From NCBI GenBank assembly GCA_019244945.1, contig JAFASD010000564.1:1-9919 (forward strand): a DNA stretch of 9,919 nucleotides. Reading direction: 5' to 3'. This DNA comes from Acidobacteriaceae bacterium (GTDB lineage: Bacteria > Acidobacteriota > Terriglobia > Bryobacterales > Bryobacteraceae). A program made the translations under genes and the position numbers. Shown here one piece after another: positions 5,534 to 9,919 of the stretch; within the stretch, counting starts at the first letter, position 1; every line of letters starts with the position of its first letter. The notes under the pieces are model-generated. The model made no database searches. It was not told the origin of the DNA and saw nothing but the letters and a program-made list of their open reading frames with translations.

Positions 5534-6517
5534 ATGCAGAAACGCAAACTTGGGAGAAGCGGTCTCGAAGTGTCGGCTATCGGGCTGGGCTGCATGGGAC
5601 TGAGCTATGGCTACGGCCCTGCAACGGACAAGCAGCAGGCCATCACACTGATCCGGTCGGGCTTTGATCGCGGAGTCACGTTCTTTGACAGCGCTGAGGC
5701 TTACGGTCCGTTCGCGAACGAGGAACTGCTGGGGGAGGCGCTTGAACCCATGCGAGAACAGGTGGTGATCGCAACGAAATTCGGGTTCGAAGGCGGGAAG
5801 GTAGAGGCGGGCCTTAACAGCAAGCCAGAGCACATCAAGGAGGTCGCTCATGCGGCCCTGAAACGGTTAAAGACGGACGTCATTGATCTGTTCTATCAGC
5901 ACCGCGTAGACCCAAACGTGCCGATCGAAGACGTCGCAGGCGCGGTGAAGAATCTCATCGCGGATGGAAAGGTCAAGCATTTTGGGCTCTCCGAAGCAGG
6001 CGTGGAGACGATCCGCCGTGCTCACGCGGTCCAGCCCGTCACTGCACTTCAGAGCGAGTATTCGCTGTGGTGGAGAGAGCCTGAAAAGGAAGTTTTGCCG
6101 ACGTTGGAGGAACTCGGGATTGGCTTTGTCCCGTTCAGTCCTCTGGGCAAGGGCTTTCTGACCGGGGCGATCAGCGAGAACACGCAATTCGACAGTACCG
6201 ACTTTCGCAACATTGTTCCCCGATTCACGCCCGAGGCTCGGAAGGCGAATCAGGTGCTTGTGGATCTGCTTGCCAGAATCGCAGCCGAGAAGCAAATGAC
6301 GCCAGCGCAGATCGCGCTCGCCTGGCTTCTCGCGCAAAAGCCGTGGATCGTTCCGATTCCGGGGACCACGAAGCTGCATAGGCTGGAGGAGAATATCGGA
6401 GCGGCTAACGTTCAATTGAGTTCTGACGATCTCCGCGAGATCGAAGGCGCTGTTTCGCAGATCACGGTGGAAGGCGCGCGGTACCCGGCACATTTACAGC
6501 AACGAGTGGGCCGCTGA
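5534..6517 (+). CDS. Aldo/keto reductase (first of two paralogues)
   Basis: A 327-residue NADP(H)-dependent aldo/keto reductase with a TIM-barrel fold, reducing aldehydes or ketones to alcohols in the cytoplasm. The catalytic tetrad is intact: Asp52 and Tyr57 in FFDSAEAYGPF, Lys82 in ATKFGF and His123 in FYQHRVD. The cofactor end is seen in VPFSPLGKGFLTG (199-211) and IPGTTKLHRLEENIGA (275-290), typical of the AKR13/YakC-like branch. The start at ATG 5534 is chosen for its ribosome site. It is the first gene of a same-direction cluster, 39 nt ahead of the membrane protein start. Hand alignment with the reductase at 8203 gives about 225 identities in 321 positions, the main difference being an 8-residue shorter loop after ATKFGF. 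The substrate is not identifiable; small reactive carbonyls or sugar-derived aldehydes are possible. Confidence 0.95.
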   Translation: MQKRKLGRSGLEVSAIGLGCMGLSYGYGPATDKQQAITLIRSGFDRGVTFFDSAEAYGPFANEELLGEALEPMREQVVIATKFGFEGGKVEAGLNSKPEHIKEVAHAALKRLKTDVIDLFYQHRVDPNVPIEDVAGAVKNLIADGKVKHFGLSEAGVETIRRAHAVQPVTALQSEYSLWWREPEKEVLPTLEELGIGFVPFSPLGKGFLTGAISENTQFDSTDFRNIVPRFTPEARKANQVLVDLLARIAAEKQMTPAQIALAWLLAQKPWIVPIPGTTKLHRLEENIGAANVQLSSDDLREIEGAVSQITVEGARYPAHLQQRVGR

Positions 6518-6556
6518 ACGGCTTTCGGGATGGAGCGTGCGAGGATAAACGGCATC

Positions 6557-7120
6557 ATGTCGGAACTCGCGAAATGGGACAGCTTTTACTCGATTGTCGG
6601 TTCGGCGGCGGGCGCATTGATCGGATTGCAGTTCGTGGTGATGACGCTGGTTGCCCAGAGACCGGCAGCGCACGGGGCCGCAGAAGCCGGGGCGGCGTAC
6701 GCGACGCCGACCATCGTTCATTTCGGTTCCGCTTTACTGTTATGCGCGCTTCTACGCGCTCCCTGGGAAACCATCATCGTTCCGGCCGCACTGTGGGGCC
6801 TGATGGGCTTCGGCGGAGTAGCGTACTCGGTGATCGTGGCGCGGCGCATGTGGAAGCAATCCCTCTATCAGGCAGAGTTCGAGGATTGGGTGTTTTATCT
6901 TGTACTGCCTTTGGTCGGGTACGCCGTACTTGCAGTGTCGCCCTTGGCGGCTCGATCCCACCTGCGTGAGGCCTTATTCACCGTTGGGGCTGCGACTCTG
7001 TTCTTGCTGTTCGTGGGCATTCGCAACGCCTGGGACGGCACGACTTACCACGTATTTGTCAAGCCGCGGCATGACAGCCCCGCGGCGAGCCGCGACGACG
7101 ATTCCAAGAAAATGAAGTGA
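6557..7120 (+). CDS. Uncharacterised five-helix membrane protein
   Basis: The protein has 187 residues from ATG 6557. An ATG at 6530 is in frame, but the opening MSELAKWDSFYSIVGSAAGALIGLQF is what I recall for relatives, and GAGGA lies 11 nt before 6557. Five hydrophobic segments are predicted near 11-33, 52-69, 72-96, 110-131 and 138-155, ending in FVGIRNAWDGTTYHVF and a hydrophilic, charged tail (DDDSKKMK). The small-residue-rich first helix (GSAAGALIG) suggests tight helix packing. No catalytic motif, transporter signature or metal cluster is seen. I do not recognise a named family with known function. It lies 39 nt after one reductase and 21 nt before a dehydrogenase, so it is probably co-transcribed with them; whether it works with them is unknown. 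Confidence 0.8.
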   Translation: MSELAKWDSFYSIVGSAAGALIGLQFVVMTLVAQRPAAHGAAEAGAAYATPTIVHFGSALLLCALLRAPWETIIVPAALWGLMGFGGVAYSVIVARRMWKQSLYQAEFEDWVFYLVLPLVGYAVLAVSPLAARSHLREALFTVGAATLFLLFVGIRNAWDGTTYHVFVKPRHDSPAASRDDDSKKMK

Positions 7121-7127
7121 AACTGAC

Positions 7128-7132
7128 AGGAG
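7128..7132 (+). promoter_or_regulatory. Ribosome binding site of the zinc alcohol dehydrogenase
   Basis: AGGAG lies 9 nt before the ATG at 7142, within the 21-nt gap after the preceding gene. It is among the strongest ribosome sites in this cluster. Confidence 0.65.
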
Positions 7133-7141
7133 CAAAATTCT

Positions 7142-8200
7142 ATGTATAAAGCGAAAGCCTACTCGGCTGCGAGTGCGACATCGCCGCTTGCCTCGACATC
7201 CATTGAGCGGCGCGAATTAACCGAACGCGATGTGCAGATCGAAATCCTGTTCTGCGGGATCTGCCATTCCGATCTCCATTCGGTGCGCAATGAATGGAGC
7301 GAGTTCATGCCGACCCAATATCCGATTGTTCCAGGGCACGAGATTGTCGGCCGTGTCACCAAGACCGGCTCAGGAGTGACGAAGTTCAAGCCGGGCGACC
7401 TGGGCGCGGTCGGCTGCCTGGTCGATTCAGACCGCACCTGCGCGCAGTGCAAAGCCGGGTTGGAGAATTTCTGTCCTAACATGACGCTCACGTTCAACTC
7501 CCCCGATAAGCATCTCGGAGGAGTGACTTATGGTGGCTACTCCGAAAGCATTGTGGTCGATGAGCACTTCGTTTTGCGGGTCCCCTCGGGGCTGGAGCTA
7601 TCGGGGACTGCGCCGTTGCTGTGCGCCGGCATCACGACCTATTCGCCCATGCGGCATTGGGGTGTCGGAAAGGGCAAGAAGGTTGGCGTGGTCGGTCTTG
7701 GCGGGCTGGGGCACATGGCCGTGAAGTTTGCGCACGCTCTTGAAGCTCACGTGGTCGTGTTCACCACCTCCGCCAGTAAGAAGGAAGATGCGCTGCGACT
7801 TGGGGCGAATGAAGTCGTCATTTCCCGCAATGCCGACGAAATGAAGAATCACGCGGGTAGCTTCGACTTCATCCTTGATGCGGTTTCCGCCGAGCACGAC
7901 ATCAACGCCTATATCAACCTTCTTGCGATAGGCGGTAATTTGACGCTGGTGGGCGCTCCCGCGAAGCCGCTGCAGCTCGCGGCCATGGGGCTTCTCTTTG
8001 GACGCCGGAATCTCTCCGGCTCGCTTATCGGCGGGCTTCCGGAGACTCAGGAGATGCTCGATTTCTGCGGGGCACACCATATTACTGCCGATGTGGAAGT
8101 CATTCCCATTCAGAAGGTCAACGAAGCTTACGAGAGGCTGCTGAAGTCGGATGTGAAGTATCGCTTCTCGATTGATATGGCTTCTCTCAAAAGCGAGTAA
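7142..8200 (+). CDS. Zinc-type NAD(P)-dependent alcohol dehydrogenase (YahK/CAD-like)
   Basis: A 352-residue zinc MDR of the cinnamyl-alcohol-dehydrogenase class. It closely follows the pattern of E. coli YahK, a broad NADPH-dependent aldehyde reductase. Catalytic-zinc residues are present: Cys41 in GICHSDLH, His66-Glu67 in GHEIVG and Cys161 in APLLCAGITTYSP. The Rossmann motif is VGLGGLGHM (184-192). ISRNADEMKNHAGSFDFI, GLPETQEMLDFC and NEAYERLLKSDVKYRF are the usual class landmarks. The structural-zinc loop reads DSDRTCAQCKAGLENFC: Cys100, Cys103 and Cys111 are kept, but the first ligand position is Asp97 instead of Cys. Asp may substitute as a ligand, and I recall related bacterial sequences with the same change. 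The stop is only 2 nt from the next reductase start, so the two are probably translated together. Confidence 0.95.
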   Translation: MYKAKAYSAASATSPLASTSIERRELTERDVQIEILFCGICHSDLHSVRNEWSEFMPTQYPIVPGHEIVGRVTKTGSGVTKFKPGDLGAVGCLVDSDRTCAQCKAGLENFCPNMTLTFNSPDKHLGGVTYGGYSESIVVDEHFVLRVPSGLELSGTAPLLCAGITTYSPMRHWGVGKGKKVGVVGLGGLGHMAVKFAHALEAHVVVFTTSASKKEDALRLGANEVVISRNADEMKNHAGSFDFILDAVSAEHDINAYINLLAIGGNLTLVGAPAKPLQLAAMGLLFGRRNLSGSLIGGLPETQEMLDFCGAHHITADVEVIPIQKVNEAYERLLKSDVKYRFSIDMASLKSE

Positions 8201-8202
8201 AA

Positions 8203-9210
8203 ATGCAGAAACGAAAATTAGGGAAGAGCGACCTGGAAGTCTCGGCATTGGGACTCGGTTGCATGGGCATGAGCACTTCCTACGGGCCGCCCAAAGACAA
8301 ACGCGAAATGACGGATCTGCTGCGGGCGGCGGTTGAGCGCGGAATTACGTTCTTCGACACCGCCGAAGTTTATGGGCCGTACTTAAACGAGGAGTTGCTG
8401 GGCGAAGGGCTGGCGCCGTTCAAAGGTGAGGTGGTCATCGCGACGAAATTTGGTTTCGACCTCAGCCCGGAGCGTGATTCACGCGGGGCGAAGGGCGCAC
8501 CGGGGCTGAACAGCCGCCCGGATCACATCAAAGCGGCGGTCGAGGGCTCGCTCAAACGTCTGAAGGTCGAAAGCATCGATCTTCTTTATCAGCACCGCGT
8601 CGACGCTGAGGCGCCCATTGAAGACGTCGCGGGCGCGGTGAAGGATTTCATTCAGCAAGGTAAGGTCAAGTACTTCGGCCTTTCTGAAGCGGGCGTGCAG
8701 ACGATTCGGCGAGCACACGCAGTCCAGCCGGTGACGGCGCTGCAGAATGAATATTCGTTATGGTGGCGGCGTCCGGAAGCCGAGGTGATCCCGACGCTTG
8801 AAGAATTGGGAATCGGGCTGGTTCCGTATAGTCCGCTCGGTCGGGGTTTCCTTACGGGAAAGATCGACCAAAACGCTACGTTCGACAGCACTGATTTCCG
8901 CAGCAGCTTGCCACGATTCACTCCGGAGGCTCTCAAGGCGAACCAGGCGCTGATCGATCTGCTCGGCAGCATCGCTCAACGCAAGGAGGCCACGCCCGCT
9001 CAAATTGCGCTGGCGTGGTTGCTGGCGCAGAAGCCGTGGATCGTGCCGATTCCAGGTACGACGAAGTTGAATCGATTGGATGAGAATATCGGAGCGCTGG
9101 CGGTCGAACTGACTGCGAACGATCTGCGCGAGATTGATGAAGCAGCGGCTAGGATCACCGTGCAGGGGGAGCGTTATCCTGAGGCGCTCGAGGAATTGAC
9201 CGGGCGCTAG
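8203..9210 (+). CDS. Aldo/keto reductase (second of two paralogues)
   Basis: A 335-residue aldo/keto reductase with the full tetrad: Asp52 and Tyr57 in FFDTAEVYGPY, Lys82 in ATKFGF, His131 in LYQHRVD. NADP-binding landmarks are SPLGRGFLTG (210-219) and IPGTTKLNRLDENIGA. It is about 70% identical by hand alignment to the reductase at 5534. It carries a loop 8 residues longer after ATKFGFD (LSPERDSRGAKGAP, 87-100), a region near the active site in this fold. The high identity with two intervening genes suggests an older local duplication. The ATG follows the dehydrogenase stop by 2 nt and lacks a strong Shine-Dalgarno sequence (only GCGAG in the previous coding end), which fits translational coupling. 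The substrate is unknown; the loop difference may shift specificity from the first copy. Confidence 0.95.
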   Translation: MQKRKLGKSDLEVSALGLGCMGMSTSYGPPKDKREMTDLLRAAVERGITFFDTAEVYGPYLNEELLGEGLAPFKGEVVIATKFGFDLSPERDSRGAKGAPGLNSRPDHIKAAVEGSLKRLKVESIDLLYQHRVDAEAPIEDVAGAVKDFIQQGKVKYFGLSEAGVQTIRRAHAVQPVTALQNEYSLWWRRPEAEVIPTLEELGIGLVPYSPLGRGFLTGKIDQNATFDSTDFRSSLPRFTPEALKANQALIDLLGSIAQRKEATPAQIALAWLLAQKPWIVPIPGTTKLNRLDENIGALAVELTANDLREIDEAAARITVQGERYPEALEELTGR

Positions 9211-9246
9211 TGTTCGGGGATCTGGAGTTTATATGCGCTCGGAGGA

Positions 9247-9284
9247 GCCGGGCGAGGACGCCCGGCGCGGACGAGGACGTCCGC
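9247..9284. repeat. Tandem twin palindromes with identical AGGA loops
   Basis: Two perfect hairpins sit back to back. The first has 8-bp arms GCCGGGCG (9247-9254) and CGCCCGGC (9259-9266) around AGGA; the second has 7-bp arms GCGGACG (9267-9273) and CGTCCGC (9278-9284) around the same AGGA. The core CGAGGACG is identical, while the outer arms differ but stay complementary (GGG/CCC versus GGA/TCC). That points to selection for structure. CCCCACAAAG follows instead of a T-tract, so it is not a standard intrinsic terminator. It resembles a REP-like interspersed palindrome. Confidence 0.7.
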
Positions 9285-9322
9285 CCCACAAAGACGCTGC
9301 GGAGTAAAGTCAGATTTAGAAA

Positions 9323-9327
9323 GGGAG
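9323..9327 (+). promoter_or_regulatory. Ribosome binding site of the [2Fe-2S] subunit
   Basis: GGGAG, within AAGGGAGA, lies 6 nt before the ATG at 9334. No convincing promoter was found in the 123-bp spacer, so it is unclear whether the gene has its own transcript or is read through from the reductase cluster. Confidence 0.65.
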
Positions 9328-9333
9328 ATTGGT

Positions 9334-9861
9334 ATGGCCACTATTCTCGTCAATGGCAAAAAGCGCGAGGTGCAAGCACCGACTGATACGCCTTTGCTGT
9401 ACGTCTTAAGAAACGATCTGGAGCTTTCGGGACCTCAGTTTGGCTGCGGGCTCGCACAATGTGGCGCCTGTTCGGTGCTGCTCGACGGAAAGGAAGTGCG
9501 GTCTTGCATTACGCCTCTGTCCGCGGTCCGCGATAAAGAGGTTACAACGCTCGAGGGTCTGGGCGCGAGATGGGCGAAACAGAAAGGCCTGACTGCCGAG
9601 CAGACGGCGAAGACTCTGCATCCCGTGCAGCAGGCGTGGATCGACGAACAAGCACCGCAGTGCGGCTTCTGCCAGAACGGGATGATGATTAAAGCTACCG
9701 AATTGCTCGAGCGCAATGCGGCGCCAAGCCTTGCAGAGATCAAGGAGGCGTTTACGTCAGGAGTTTCCCCTCATCTCTGCCGTTGCGGAACCTATACGGC
9801 GATCATCCAGGCTGTGCAACTTGCCGCTACGCAGATGGTGGGCAAGAGGGAGGTATTATGA
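9334..9861 (+). CDS. [2Fe-2S] subunit of a xanthine dehydrogenase/aldehyde oxidoreductase-family enzyme
   Basis: A 175-residue small subunit that relays electrons from a molybdenum subunit. The plant-type ferredoxin domain (1-78) holds Cys38, Cys43, Cys46 and Cys58 in FGCGLAQCGACSVLLDG...RSC. The helical second domain holds Cys110 and Cys113 in QCGFCQNGMMIKA and Cys149 and Cys151 in PHLCRCGTYTAII, so both clusters have all four ligands. The C-QNGM-x-I-K-A pattern and the stand-alone arrangement resemble IorA-type (isoquinoline 1-oxidoreductase alpha) and related aldehyde oxidoreductase small subunits. There is no Tat signal, so any export would depend on the partner. The last codons overlap the next start (ATGA at 9858-9861), the usual layout with the large subunit following. 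The substrate class (aldehyde, N-heterocycle) cannot be decided from this subunit. Confidence 0.93.
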   Translation: MATILVNGKKREVQAPTDTPLLYVLRNDLELSGPQFGCGLAQCGACSVLLDGKEVRSCITPLSAVRDKEVTTLEGLGARWAKQKGLTAEQTAKTLHPVQQAWIDEQAPQCGFCQNGMMIKATELLERNAAPSLAEIKEAFTSGVSPHLCRCGTYTAIIQAVQLAATQMVGKREVL

Positions 9862-9919
9862 TGGTGCCTCAGAGAAGCACGACAAACATCCCCACCGATG
9901 TTTTCGGCGCATCGCTTTC
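9858..9919 (+). CDS. Start of the next gene, probably the molybdenum-binding large subunit
   Basis: Twenty codons (MMVPQRSTTNIPTDVFGASL) are open to the window edge. The start could be ATG 9858, overlapping the previous stop, or the adjacent ATG 9861. GGGAGG at 9848-9853 lies 4 or 7 nt away. No domain is visible yet. The molybdopterin-binding identity is inferred only from the conserved order after IorA-type small subunits. Confidence 0.5.
   Translation, partial: MMVPQRSTTNIPTDVFGASL

Noticed and set aside
5867..6493. 208-codon minus-strand frame opposite the first aldo/keto reductase
   Set aside because: A shadow of a gene with a complete catalytic tetrad; a similar but unrelated shadow appears opposite the second reductase, as expected from codon bias.
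9196..9235. TTGACC (9196-9201) and TATATG (9230-9235) as a promoter for the [2Fe-2S] gene
   Set aside because: The spacer is 28 bp, far from the 16-18 bp needed, and the -35 lies inside the reductase coding end.
9247..9290. Twin hairpins as an intrinsic terminator
   Set aside because: No T-tract follows on either strand; the downstream bases are CCCCACAAAG.

Overview
The window looks like a chromosomal segment of a free-living, moderately GC-rich bacterium. Gene content (Uma2-family nuclease, secreted DUF3500 protein beside a HupE/UreJ-type membrane protein, CPBP protease, AKR/YahK-type reductases, IorA-type [2Fe-2S] subunit) and the style of the protein sequences suggest an Acidobacteriota-like soil organism. 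This is an impression from recalled family members, not a computed placement. No tRNA, rRNA, CRISPR array, transposase, integrase or phage gene was found.

Left part (1-3028): the window opens inside a membrane-protein gene (+, ends 353). It runs towards a zinc-free MDR oxidoreductase on the minus strand (437-1426). That gene and a CPBP intramembrane protease gene (1570-2241, +) are divergent. They share a 143-bp intergenic region in which two opposing promoter-like hexamer pairs overlap and two perfect inverted repeats sit on them. After a 253-bp gene-free stretch comes a Uma2-family endonuclease-like gene on the minus strand, best started at 3028.

Middle (3085-5452): a predicted secreted DUF3500 protein is coupled by an ATGA overlap to a HupE/UreJ-type gene. 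The HupE gene is split by an apparent -1 frameshift at about 4386-4391. The N-terminal piece (signal peptide plus an EF-hand-like loop) and the C-terminal piece (rest of the periplasmic domain plus the His-rich membrane domain) lie in different frames. The pair looks like an extracytoplasmic metal-handling or transport unit.

Right part (5534-9919): a same-strand redox cluster. It holds an aldo/keto reductase, an uncharacterised five-helix membrane protein, a zinc alcohol dehydrogenase of the YahK/CAD type and a second aldo/keto reductase about 70% identical to the first (hand alignment), with short gaps. A 123-bp spacer with two tandem perfect hairpins carrying the same AGGA loop follows. Then come a [2Fe-2S] subunit of a xanthine-dehydrogenase/aldehyde-oxidoreductase-family enzyme and, by ATGA overlap, the first 20 codons of what is probably its molybdenum subunit. 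Together they could form a carbonyl/aldehyde-handling module with reductive and oxidative arms; that is inference from families and order.
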